This document shows positions 47,929-60,245 of a DNA stretch of 64,000 nt, one piece after another. The notes below the pieces were generated by a model. The model ran no database searches and was not told the DNA's origin. It was given only the letters and a program-made list of their open reading frames with translations. Position 1 is the first letter of the stretch, and each line of letters begins with the position of its first letter. This DNA is from Epiperipatus broadwayi (Eukaryota > Onychophora > Udeonychophora > Euonychophora > Peripatidae), in NCBI GenBank assembly GCA_028023455.1, contig JAQFVV010006294.1:3313001-3377000 (forward strand). Direction: 5' to 3'. The position numbers and the translations under genes are program-made.

Positions 47929-49359
47929 GTAAGTAATTCCTCTTCAAAAGATGTTGATTACTTTCTCTGCTTTTGTGATTGTGCACTTTGGCCAATAATA
48001 TGTGTGCTATGTATGTTGTATATTTTAATTTGCTGTAGCCATACCAATCAATAGTCAACCATTTTATTACTTGTTATCAAATTCCGTCAGAGATGTTATT
48101 TTGTTAAATTATTGTTAATATTATCGTATGCATTTACTTGATTTTTTTTTTTTTAAAATTAATGATTTTGTAGATCTCTGTTTTTTTCTTTGCATACTGT
48201 ACTGCTTATACAATATGTTATAATTTGTTTCGCATGTTAATTAGGCTTGCAAAGCATTGGATAATTTTTTTTTTCCAGTGATGCAAATAATAGTTCCTGA
48301 TTACCATCACCATAGAAACCAGAATATTTATTTTCCATAAAGCTTTTCATATATAATTGTTATGGTTTTTAAAATAATTTTTTTAATAATGCTTTTTAAT
48401 TATTTATCTTTTATCTAACTTAATTAGCCTATTGCAATTTAAATAGGAAGTATATTTAAAAAGTCTATTTTAAAACCATTTAGATAATGCAATAAATACT
48501 ATAAGCCTGTAATTGTTTTAAGAATCTACCGTATATTATTTAATTCATAATATATAATTCTGTATATTTTCTGTAGTAAAATAAAATGTCAAGAATGAGA
48601 AATAATCATCGAATAATAACAGCTTTTTATATATATATGCGCTCTTATATTAATACATGTTTTGCGCACAATGAATGAATATGCATTATAACATATTAGT
48701 ATTTTAAAAAAATGATATAAATTATTATTTTTCAATCATGGGATTAATTTTTTGTAAAAATGTGAAAAGTAGAATTGAGAAAAATTAGTTCTTTTTAATT
48801 TGATAGGTAATGTGTTTATCAAAATATTTGTATATATGTGTCATGCGCATCCAACCAGCCTTCATTATAGAATTGCTCATCTATATCACCGATAGCTTTC
48901 TTCTAAGAGACAATTTTTGTAAAATATGAAGAGATAATTTGATACCTTTACCTTTATAATATTGTTTCAAAAAATTATAATTTACACTATAAGTTTATTC
49001 CTAGTGTTTCAAAACTTATATAATTATTGAATTATAAGAAGAAATACATAGAGCAGTGAAGTAAAAAAACTACACTATATTTTATTCCACCCCCCTTCAC
49101 ATATGATATATATATATATATAGTATGTAATAATTCATGTTTTGTTGATAAGCCTTGCTTATAAGACAGTATTTTTTATTGTACTGTAAATATACAGTAC
49201 AATAACTTTTTCAACATGCATATGTATATAAGATGCTTCATGCTTATAATATTCATAAATAAATTAAGATTATAATAAAAATACAGTAGTTTTTGTGTAT
49301 TCATTCATTCAGAGTTCTGTTTCATCACAATTAAATACCTTTTCCAGACATTTTTTTCT
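47929..49359. other. Presumed start of intron 1, CpG-retaining
   Basis: CpGs recur (CCGTCAG, TATCGTATGC, TTTCGCATG, TTTGCGCAC, CATGCGCATCC, CACCGATAG) to about 48,900 and then cease. ATCACCATAGAAAC at 48306-48319 fits the RFX X-box. No ORF. Confidence 0.35.
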
Positions 49360-49790
49360 TCAAAAATTTTTAAATTTCTAATGAAAAGATAGTGGCAGCT
49401 TCATTATTATCAGATATAGCCTCACCAATTCCTTTAATATTTTTAAGACAATAACTGTTTTGGAATCTATACAGCCATTCCCTGTTTCAGTGAATAGCTT
49501 ATCCAGAGGCTTGCTGACACAATACAAGATCATCAATTGTCATTTAACCATATATTTAAGGCTTTTTCCATTTTAACTAAAAAATTATCTTATTTTAGTT
49601 ACAATTTAGTGTTCAGAAGCCCAAGTAACAATCTGCTTTTGCCTTTTTATAATTCCTCTGATCAATGACTCATTCCTTTGAAATATATGACCGATTTCAG
49701 AAAATGTCTTCTTAGTTTTTTTATTAAATCAATAATTATTTTTTCCTCATTCAGTGAAAATATTTTACAACTTTTTTTGTATTTATCACT
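49360..49790 (-). pseudogene. pogo/Tigger-type transposase N-terminal fragment
   Basis: The minus strand reads MSDKYKKSCKIFSLNEE, then KIIIDLIKKLRRHF (a position matching the first CENP-B-like HTH). After shifts comes MEKALNIWLNDN, the MEK-x-L-x-I-W-x-x-D signature that opens the second DNA-binding domain in Tigger transposases. Several stops interrupt it and no DDD catalytic part follows. The sequence differs clearly from the Tigger at 22.8-25.1 kb, so it is a separate, older insertion. Confidence 0.65.
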
Positions 49791-50249
49791 CATTATACTA
49801 TAATACATTTTACTAAAAATATACTGATTTGTACTGTGTATAAAATTTGGAAAAAAAAAAAGAAAAACAAAGAAAAAAATTATGCCTGTGCTAATGGATT
49901 CTACTTAAATCATGAAGAAAATGTAATTAAGAAAATTCATGATTGATTTGAGAATGTTATATTTAACAAGGAAAAAAATGGCTCCCACTGTAAATGAGAT
50001 TTGTAAAATTTAATAAGTTTTTTATTTATTTATTCACTTTTTTTTTTTTTTGCTTAGTTATATATTTTAATAATTTATAATTGAAATCCTATAGATGGAT
50101 ACAGCAAAGTTTATGGTTTTACTATAATTTAAATAAATAATTCAGCTTGCATTTGAATTCTAAGTATAGTTGAAATTGTTATATTTTTATTAATTAAATA
50201 CAAATAAATAATTTTCAGCTATTATCAATCCATTGTAGAATCACACTAT

Positions 50250-52950
50250 TAAACTACTAATTTTAACCATCCATTTCATTTGAAGTCTCTTACTATGTCT
50301 TTTACGCTCTTGAAATAGTTTAAGAGTTTAACTGTTCATCTCTAATCATTTCTTTTAACAGCATATCCCTCTAAGCTCTATTTCAACCTTTTAATTCTTT
50401 CTTGTTATTCCGATATAACATCTCTATATTTTATTGAATGATTTGAAGTTTCTGAAATCTTTCTTTTCAAACATATAGGAATGTTAACTTTTAATATTGT
50501 CATTTCTGCAAAAATTCTCTGCCCAAATCTAACAGAAGATAGCTACAATTTAGTATAATAATGTAAATGCAACAATATTTCATATTACTCCTAAGAAGAG
50601 TATTATTTGCAATAAATATTAAAATATTTGTATAAAAAATTAAAAAATTATAATTTAAATTTCCAAAATGGAAAAGTAAAATTACTTTTGTTTAAAATAG
50701 CTTTGAACCGAATTCAGTTGATTATTTTCTTACAATCAATTAGTATAATAAAGTAAATTTGCTTATTATTGTAAACATTAGTTACAATTAATTTTATAAT
50801 ATATATCTAAAAAAGGTAGAAAAAAATAGCAAAAATTTGCAAAAGACAAAAAAAATTTTACTTCTGATAAACTACAAGTGATATGAGATATCACTAAATC
50901 TAAAAAAAGGAGTATAAAATATATGTTATACAAGATAAATTCAAACTAATTTGATATTTGGCAAATATATATAGGAAGATACTGAGACAGATATCTCTTC
51001 AATTAAAAAAATTATATGAAATAAAGGCATTTGAACATTTATACCAGTATATCATACCAGTTTAGCCATTGCAGGTAAATTTAATGATTAATAATCTAAC
51101 CGTATTAATAATCTAATCAAAGTATTCTTACTTATTAACTTCCTTTTAATTTATAATATTCAATATTTATGTTCTTTTGAGAAAGTTTTATCCCTTGAAT
51201 ATTAGTCTTTTTGTTATTTATCTTTTGATCTACTTTCTTACTTTTATCTGATAATTCTTGTAACATTTTCTAAAACTTTGAAATAATATTTGCAAAAATG
51301 GAAACATCATCAAAATCTTCATGACTTAAATCATTTACATGTATTTTTATTCTCTTAGCTTCCCATTTTAACTCCCAAAATATTTGTTTTTGTAAAAATG
51401 TAAATGTTTTGTAGATATGGAATTATCCTATTGTATACTTTCATCAATATTCTTGTTGGTGTTATCATGTAATTTAATCACTGTTGTTGAATTTTCATAA
51501 ATATTCTTCAGAATATGACTATTCTGGATATGTATCTTGAATATCCAATATTTATAGAAACAAATGCCTTTCCATAATCTATAAATCCAAAGCATAATAG
51601 CAATTAATATTTATTAGTTCTTTCTATAACTTCTCTCAACATTTGGATGTGATCCACTGTTTTAAAAGCATGTTCAAATCCAGCTTCTTCTTTTTTTGAT
51701 TGATTTGAATTCAAAATTTGCTATAGATGAGTTATAATTATCTTGGTAAAATTTTTGTATTGAACTGTTAAACTAAGGTTGATGGATTTGTAATTTCTAA
51801 TATCTTTTTATCACCTTTTTTAAATATCACTATTGCAATTTTCCAATCACATTGTTCATTTTTATCATTAGCGATTTTTTTTATTTTTTCACTTGCTTTT
51901 AAGATGTCCCCTTCTTTATAGATTTAATTGCATGTTTCACTTCTTCATTTAAAATAGTAATAATTCAAAAGATGTAGTGATTACTTTGTTTTCGAGTTCT
52001 TTATTATATAATTCACATATATTATCTATTTTGTTAATAGTAAATTCATCTTTGCTATAACCTTCTTTCCAATGCCATGATGTTCTTTTATACTTTTGAG
52101 ACTTTTATTCTCTTTTATAGCTTTTCTTACCAATTCATAGTTATATTATTAACTTGTTTTTTGTTTATACCATTTTACAGAATTGCAGATATTCAATTTT
52201 TTTTTTAATGGATCATTTTAAACTTTTTTTTTTTTTAGATTTATATATATATTGCACTGCTATTTTTATCACAGTTTTTAGTAAAGTTTTTATCATCTTA
52301 TTGATTTAGGTCATGTCTGTGTGTTTCAAATTCCATTAATATTTTCAAATGATTTTCAAATTCTAATTGAAATTTATTGGAGTGTTTTGGAGGTTAGGAA
52401 TAATAATTTTTAGTACTCTTTTTTTTAAAAAAATAATTCACTATTTTTAGTTTTGTATTAACACTTATCTTATATCTCATTAATCAATGATAATTTCTTG
52501 TGTTAAATCTATTAAAAAGTTTACAATTTTGAAATACATATTTTCTGTTGTGTCAAAAAATCTAATTTTGCTGTGCCTTCATGTGGATGCTTTCATGTCC
52601 ATATTCTTTTAGCATTTTTGCCAAAGAAGGAATTTATAATATACAATTTTGTTTGTTTTCTGCACATTCCAAAAATCTGTGTCCTCTCTCATTTCTTTCA
52701 CTATAACCAAATTTACCCACATTTTTTTCACTTTTTGTTTTCCAGTTCTATGATTAAAGACTCCCAAGATAATTTTAAAATGTTGTGTGGTATGAACAAA
52801 AGCATTTTTATACATCTATATAAAAATCCTCCATTTCTTTGTCAGAAGAGAAATGTGTTGGGACAGAAATCTGAATTATCTTTTTTTTTTTATCCTTTGA
52901 ATTAAGAAATAAAAACAAGCTCACCACATTGGTGTATAATGCATATTAGT
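50250..52950 (-). pseudogene. RTE-type LINE, endonuclease-RT, decayed
   Basis: The minus strand carries an AP-like endonuclease part at 52,815-52,609 (LGVFNHRTGKQKVKKMWVNL and DTDFWNVQKTNK, the place of LGDFNA..GK..VG..G.GERN.RG..L..FA..N). The reverse transcriptase core lies near 51,350-51,800: FKKGDKKILEITNPSTLV, a line matching QAGFR-x-G-x-ST-DHI, YALDL*IMERHL in place of AFIDY-x-KAFD, and WEAKRIKIHVNDLSHEDFDD with IFANI. LQELSDKSKKVDQKINNKKT follows near 51,250, and a C-terminal part (NRA*RDMLLKEMIRDEQLNS) near 50,400. Frames change many times, so it is long dead. Both ends are approximate. It resembles the 3' end at 44.05 kb only at family level. Confidence 0.8.
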
Positions 52951-53253
52951 GAATAAACTCATTCATATTTATTTACCATATGAAAAATTGTATAATAATA
53001 ACAACAATCAGTTCTTATCTGCATCGAAGTAGAGTTAAATACTATTATTTAAATACTCTTAAAAATATATAATTATGAATAAAGTTCATTTGATGTTTCT
53101 AATAAATTTAATAATTGAAATATTCAATTACTACAAAATAAAAAATATTCAAATTATAAGAACATTGTTTAAGTAAATTATTCAACAAAAAAAAAAAATC
53201 AAATTTATCATAAAAATCTTATTTTTTTCTTTATTCTAAATATTTTATTTATT
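52951..53253. other. AT-rich non-coding DNA, nothing recognised
   Basis: A/T runs only. Confidence 0.5.
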
Positions 53254-53507
53254 AAAACATTTGCATTTGTTAATGTGTGTTTGAATCATTTTTGATAGAT
53301 TAGTTTTAATATATTTATAATGTAAAAACAGATATTTGCTCCATTTTTTTCTAACAGAGTGATCTGTCATTCAGTAAATGAAAACATTTGCATTTGTTAA
53401 TGTGTGTTTGAATCATTTTTGATAGATTAGTTTTAATATATTTATAATGTAAAAACAGATATTTGCTCCATTTTTTTCTAACAGAGTGATCTGTCATTCA
53501 GTAAATG
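53254..53507. repeat. Exact tandem duplication of 127 bp
   Basis: 53254-53380 and 53381-53507 appear identical base for base, beginning AAAACATTTGCATTTGTTAA and ending TTCAGTAAATG. The third copy breaks off after AAAAC. Confidence 0.95.
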
Positions 53508-54199
53508 AAAACTAGAGAAAGATGGCACAGAGTATAAATTGTTTGCCATTGTCTCTTTCATGTGTACAATGTTTCTACTAGTGACAGTCTTGTAAGGTAA
53601 AAATTCCCATGCCAAAGTTATCCAGTCACTGCTGGCACTCATCTATCACATGATCTCTCAAAGAAATATTATTGTCAGTGGTAAAAGTAATGGAGAATTA
53701 AATGTTTCTGAATTAAAGCTCAGCCTATCATTTCTGGTGCTTAATGTCATATGGAATTTTCCAAGTAACTAACCATTTGATTATTTATTTTTAATGCTTT
53801 TGATATATATATTTATAAAAGTGCCATATATATAAATCCTGTCTGAAAATATTTGATGTTGTAGATGTTTCTCATAAATACCAGTTTTCATTTATAATTT
53901 ACAATTTTCATGAGAAACCTTAAAGAGGTTAATGTTAAATTCAAAATTCTTGAGTGTTTTCTACTTTTTAAAAAAATTAGTACTATATATATATTGGTAA
54001 CAAAGTATTGCCCCATACCGTCTTTTATTTTAAAATTCACTTTTTTAAAAACTATATTTATTTTCCAACAGATTAATCATTATTCTCTTATATATATGAT
54101 ATTATGATCTGGTATTAGTTAGTGAATTAAAATAAAGTTATTTAAGCAACCAGCTTGAATCATTTTTCTGTATCATACTTACTCAGTTCAACCAAAAAT
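53508..54199. other. Non-coding DNA, nothing recognised
   Basis: 53,510-53,700 is less AT-rich but has stops in every frame. Confidence 0.45.
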
Positions 54200-54760
54200 G
54201 CCTTCAAGATCACAGGATTTTTTTTTTAAAAAATCTTTTATCTACACTTGCAGATATTCTGACATACTCATGCTTTTTTTTTTTATTCTAGCATTTTATT
54301 TATATAAATATTTTTTTCTCCAATATAAGTGTTCATTTTTTAATCTAATCCATTCCTTTTTAGCCTCAAATTTTTTTTTGTATGTCTTTTTAAACTCCAA
54401 CTTTTATTATTATTTTAAACTGTATTTGTAATCATATACTTCAGAGTTTTTTTACTTTCTAATTATTTTTTAATTTTTCAATTCCTCCTTTATAACATCT
54501 TCAACATTTAAAAAACAAGATATTTATTACGTTTTTGCCAAGATGTTTATATTAATTTAGAATCCAATCTTTTCTGAAATAATTCTTTTGTATTATCATA
54601 TATCAAATGCTTTGTACATATATAATATCTTTATCTAGTCTTTTGATTCTTGATTTTCTCCATTTTGGTAAAATTTTTTGGATTAAGAAAATTTCAATAA
54701 CACATTTCTTTCTCTCGCCTTTGCAAATCTCCCATGTATAATTTTTATATAATCTAAGAA
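54200..54760 (-). pseudogene. Possible LINE linker-region fragment
   Basis: Minus-strand translation gives lysine-rich phrases such as ILPKWRKSRIKRLDKDII, NTKELFQKRLDSKLI and FKKTYKKKFEAKKEWIRL. These resemble the stretch between endonuclease and RT in RTE/CR1 LINEs. No catalytic motif is present, so this is a weak call. Confidence 0.3.
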
Positions 54761-57276
54761 ATAATGAATAAAAAATTACTGAATAGTTATTCTTTTTTTA
54801 CTGAAATCTTTTTTTTTTTTTTAAATTAAATTATTTGAACTTTAAGTAATCTGATTTAAAATAAAATTTTCCATTTTTCTCATTGTTTTATTTATTATGG
54901 CATCTAACAAATGAAATCTCTTTTTTTTTAGAAGGAAAAAATAAAACTGATAAAAAGTCAAAATTGAATCTTGGCATTCATACCAATTAGATTTATTAAT
55001 TTATTTTAATGAGTCTATTCTAAATTATATGCATTTATTTAATATATTTAATGTACCATATTTATTAATTTTTGAAAAAGTATTTGTACTAATAAAAAAG
55101 GCAAACAATTTGCTTAAGTAGATCCTCTTCCTTGCTAGAATAATAAGCCTAATAGATTTTAAAATTTAGCAACCTCCAGTCAAAATTTTGTTCACATAAT
55201 AGAAGTTGCAAAATTATATATATATATTAAAAACTGGATTGATATTATTCTATGTGTACTATATATTGAATTTTTTAAAAAAAAAAAAAAAAAAGACTTA
55301 ATTGAAGGGTAGTAGTTACAAGATCTTTATTTGAGATATTATTTACAGCAGAAGATATCATTTTTGCTCAACTATATAACAGTTGGTATCAAAAATTGGA
55401 TTCTTGTTACACAATTATCAAATATATTGTCAATTTTAGGTCTTTGCTATTTTTTTCCAAGATGTGTTGATTTATTCTTTTATATGTATAAGTTATTTTA
55501 TTACTTTTTAAAAAAAAAATATGCAAAATAAATATACAGAGAAGCTGCAAGGATCGATATTCGCTATTTCAATTACAGTATATGTCACCCAAAATATTAA
55601 AATTCATAATGTTAATAAATTTTTTGATGCAGCAATAGCTGTTTTTTTTTTGTCTCAGAGCACTTTAACTAGATTCAAAATTTTAAATGTTACAATTTAG
55701 ATTTGTGTGGTCATAATGCTTATTAAGATTACACTGAAAGTATGTAATTTTATTGTCCTGCCCCCCCCCCCATGTTTAATATGATATAATATTTCATATC
55801 ATAAAATGTTTTCTAAGTAATATAAGAAAATTTGTAAATTTCTTTGTTTAATAATGAAATGAAAATTTAAAAAAAAAAAAAGGTTTTATATTGCATTAGA
55901 AAGTTTATATTTTGTAATAAAATTTCCCATGAAAATTTGAAATGGGTACCACAAAATTCTACTATGAATATAGAATTTAAAATATCAAAACAACTGGAGA
56001 GACCATACCTCCATGGGAAAAAAAAAAGTTATTGAAAGAAAAAATATAGCAATGAAAGTGGATTATTCTATTATATTTATGTCTTGATAAAGTCTAAATC
56101 TGATATTTTGCTGATTATTTTATTTAAAAAAAAATCAAGATATAATGCAATACGGTTTTTTTTTTTTTTTTTTTTGAGTGAATATAAATAAATAAACACA
56201 CACACAGTAAATATGTATGTGAATGGACTTTGTCACTTCAGAAATTAATAAATACATTTTTTTTTATATTTTATTTACATTATAATGTATAATTTATATT
56301 ATAATGTATATGTGCATGTTGAATATATACACTTACAGTACAGTAATTATCAAAAAAACATAAGCTATTGTCCATGATATACAATGATAATGGGGTGAGT
56401 GGATTCTTACAAAATATAACAGATATCATGGCTCCACTGTGATTGAAATAAACATATTGGTGCAAAATCAAAACAGTTAAAAATGTATTTATATATACAG
56501 TGCTTGTGGATTATAATTCTAAAATGTAATAGGAGAAACTAATGACTAAATCTTTTACAATTTATAAATTGGGGGGGGGGGGAGCAACCATCTTTCTACA
56601 TTTTAATCAAAATAAAGCCCCAAACAGTTTATCACAGTTGTAGAATGAAAATGAATAAGTATTTATGAATTTGTTCCTGATAAAGGGTGGTGTGTATGAG
56701 TTACAGGAATATATGATTGTATACCAGAGAAGAAGTCAATGTGTTTGGTTAATACATTGATGGCTCTCTGATAGTAAAATATAGAGATATAATACAAGGA
56801 GAGACCATTTAATTTATGTTTCTGCATTCTTATATATATATGGCCATTATTTTTTTTAGTTCCAAATGAATTTGGTACATAAAGATTTACCTTTTTTTTT
56901 AAAAAAAAAAGACAGAAATGGTGAAGTTGATGGTAGGAGCGTAGTAATTAATTTGGGGGAATATTATTATGTTGACAAGAGAATTTTTTATTTTATAATG
57001 ACAGATAACCTCTTGAGAGAGAATTTACAATCTTTAGAGTTTATGATCATTTTGATGGAGACCAAAAGAAAACTTACTGTTAGCCTTAGTTAATTACGCA
57101 GAAAATGAATTGGGAAGCCCAATAATTTATGAGAGGGGAACTGGAAATGAATAATATGTGTCTGCTAGTAAGAATGCTCCATATTGATGGTATCTCTAGT
57201 ATAGAAAGGTGTTTGCGGAGAAGTTTTTTCATCCATGTATGAAGTATAGCTGATTGGTTTATGATTGTAATTTATA
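54761..57276. other. AT-rich non-coding DNA, nothing recognised
   Basis: Landmarks are C11 (55761-55771), G12 (56571-56582), and A and T runs of 14-18 bases (near 55,275 and 56,157). The open frame at 56,866-57,093 has no family resemblance. Confidence 0.5.
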
Positions 57277-57660
57277 ATAAATCAATTTGTACAGAATACA
57301 AAAAGGTCATATATACATATATTTAAACTTTTAGATAGTAAAACTAATGTTTATTTACATTTTCAGCACAATTGGGATAAATGAGAAGTTAAAATAGTTT
57401 ATTGGTAAAATTTGAAAAATTTACAAATTAAAAAAATCTGGAATAAATGGATTTTGAATTAATGATATATCATTAATTCAAAATCCTTGATTCTAGAATT
57501 TTTTAAATTTGGGAATTTTTCAAATTTTACCAGTAAACTACTTTAACTTCTCATTTATCCCAACTGTGCTGAAAATGTAAATAAATATTAGTTTTATTAT
57601 ATAAAAGTTTGAATATATGTATTTATGTCCCTTTTGTATTCTGTACAAATTGATTTTATT
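57277..57660. mobile_element. Near-perfect palindromic foldback, 384 bp
   Basis: The arms read from AATCAATTTGTACAGAATAC at both ends to a spacer-free centre. The central 38 bp (57449-57486) is a perfect palindrome. Divergence between arms is low, with a few substitutions and small indels, so it is younger than the other foldbacks here. No ORF. Confidence 0.88.
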
Positions 57661-60185
57661 ATTATTAATATAAAGCTTTAAAATATTTCATATACTTGTT
57701 GTTTTTTATATTAGTACAATTATTGAAAATAATAAATTAAAATAATTTATATTTATATCAATCCCTTTTCTTTTTTACTGCTTATTCCTTGATTTTTTCC
57801 CCTTTTTATTTAGCAGTTAAATGTATTCTTTAAAAAAATTTTTTTTTCTTTATTGATTTTTTTATTTATCTACTTAGTAGCAGTTGGATTTTTTTTAAAA
57901 TTAATACAGCATTGATTATAAATTAAATAGAATGATTGGGACTAATATTATAAACACAGAACATGAATCTCACTACAATATTAGGCTTATTAATTTAAGG
58001 TATTTATTGAATTTATATGTATATGTGTGTGTGTTAATTTTATTTTTAAATATATATATATTCTAAGTGATTTATATGTAAAAAAAATTAAGTTCACATT
58101 TATAATTTTATCCCAATAATATACGTTTTTAAATTATAGGTATTTAGATTAGTATTTTTTTTCTTGTTTTGTTTTGTTTGCAATAAATGAGTGTTAGCAT
58201 CATTTAGATTTTGAGAAATGTTCTGAAGAAGATTTTTTTTAGTACATGTGGAATATTTAATAATAAATATGCCAATAAAAAAAAATCAACTACACATAAT
58301 AAGTTAATTTGATTTTAGATATTCTTTAGATAGAGTGACTGGAGAATATTTGATCTTAATAATTACATAATGTATTTTAACTAAGATTTTGTTATATTTT
58401 AAAAATAAGTGTAATATTTGAAATGTTTCTGTATTGTGAAAAATGATTGTTTTTTTAAAAAAAATCCTACAAATATAGAATATTGAGGTTAGTTTTATAC
58501 CTACTTGACTAGTACAGATTCCAAATAGATGTAGAAGATTTTTTTTAAAATAATGTTTATGAAGTTTTATAGCTATATAATTAAATTAAAATTATTTTTT
58601 TGAATATAAATTTTTAGAGTATAGTTTTAACTTCTTTTTGCTCATTAAGAACAAAAATTGCTCCACATCAAAATATGAATATCAAAACTTTTTTCAAGTT
58701 TTCTTCATTTTGAAATATAGATATGGATATTTTTTCCACAGCTGTTTTTTAATCTCTCTTTACTCATTACATATTCAGTGTGAAAGCTAATAGCTGGATT
58801 GATGATTTATAGCTATGGATAATGTCTTTGCTAATATGAATTCAGTCTATTTTACTATAATCTTTTACTATATCTTGTAGTCTTTTATAGAGATTTCTCT
58901 TAAAACAATGGCATGCTACAGTGAACCCATTTACTTAAAAATATTTCACAAACTAAACATAGCCAACTGAATCAATCACACTTGTTGATTTCTTTCTGGT
59001 GTTCTCTTACTTTATCAATTATTCTGGATATATCAGCAATGATATAGTTTGCTGTTCTGTTACTATTGTGATCAGTTTGTACTTTTTGAAGTAATTATTT
59101 AATATAAGACTGTAATATGCACTAAATTATTTTCTGCCCAATCCTACTTGCATATGGAATAAAAGAATGTTACATGATAGCAGATTTTTGGTTGCTAGAA
59201 AATACATTGATGTTGAAATATCATTGGTTTCTTTTTTTTTTTTTATTCCAGCACCATATTATCAAACTTATATTTGCAAATATAATGCTTTAATTATGGT
59301 TTGAATTTTAAGATTGGGTAAGATGAATCTTGAAAATTTTTTTTAATACAGTTTTTGGATCCCCCCCCCGAGGTAATTGGCATATAGTGATCCTAGTTAT
59401 TCAGTGATTGTTAACTAAAGGAAATCTCCTAGTTTTATCTGGTTTGATTAAAAGGGGTCCATAATATATACTTTGTACCTAACTTTGTCATTTTGACAAT
59501 ATTTTTGTGGTATTATAATTTTATTTAGCATTTGTGAAATATACAGATTAGATAAGGAAATTTTCTGGAGTAATATGGAGAAGAAAAATTAGGTAAATAA
59601 GAGTAAACTTTAAGAAACCTTAATCTGCAATAGAATGATAATGATTAAAGGTAATATTGATGTTTTTACATGTGTACATTTTAAATCACAAAATAAACAT
59701 AAAACACATTTATTAATAAAGTTGCCATTAATTAATATTTTTTTGAATAAAACAATGGTAATAAAATATAGCAAGTATTATATACTACATAGAAGTAAAT
59801 TAAATTTGAGAGTGGCAAAGCACAATATTACCAGTATTGATTAAGAATTGTCAATATTTATTGTATTCTACTGCTTAGGCAGAGAACCTAATCTACATTT
59901 ATAAATTTATAAAAATCATAGGAATCACTCAATATTGTAGAATTACCATGTACAATATCCCATTTAAAAATAAAATTAAAAAGTTTTTGTTTTAAATATT
60001 GTACTATAAAATCATTAAAGCTTTATTATTGTGCAATATTATCAATACTAGCATTACAAAAATAATATTTTTTTATTACAAGAATTTATACATTTTGCAA
60101 TTACTTCTTTATTTTTCATCATATGCATAGTTAATGCAAAATAAATATTAATTATTACAGCTTAAATGTAAATAAAATGTATACT
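57661..60185. other. AT-rich non-coding DNA, nothing firmly recognised
   Basis: 58,980-59,080 on the minus strand gives a stop-free phrase (NRTANYIIADISRIIDKVRE, then HQKEINKCD) of unknown family. C9 at 59361-59369. Confidence 0.4.
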
Positions 60186-60245
60186 GAAGTTACTGAAAAA
60201 CTCCAATGAGCTATATGCAAACTCACTGGGTTTTCCAGTAACTTC
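60186..60245 (+). ncRNA. Pre-miRNA-like hairpin (candidate)
   Basis: GAAGTTACTGAAAAACTCC on the 5' arm pairs with GGGTTTTCCAGTAACTTC on the 3' arm: 10 pairs, one A/C mismatch, then 7 pairs with one wobble. A small internal loop follows, then TGAG/CTCA around an 11-base loop. Total length is 60 nt. Size, bulge pattern and loop fit an animal miRNA precursor. I do not recognise the mature sequence, and the opposite strand is equally possible. A small MITE remnant is the alternative. Confidence 0.35.

Noticed and set aside
54198-54431. 77-codon plus-strand ORF rich in Phe
   Set aside because: It is antisense to lysine-rich LINE-like phrases and made of T-runs.
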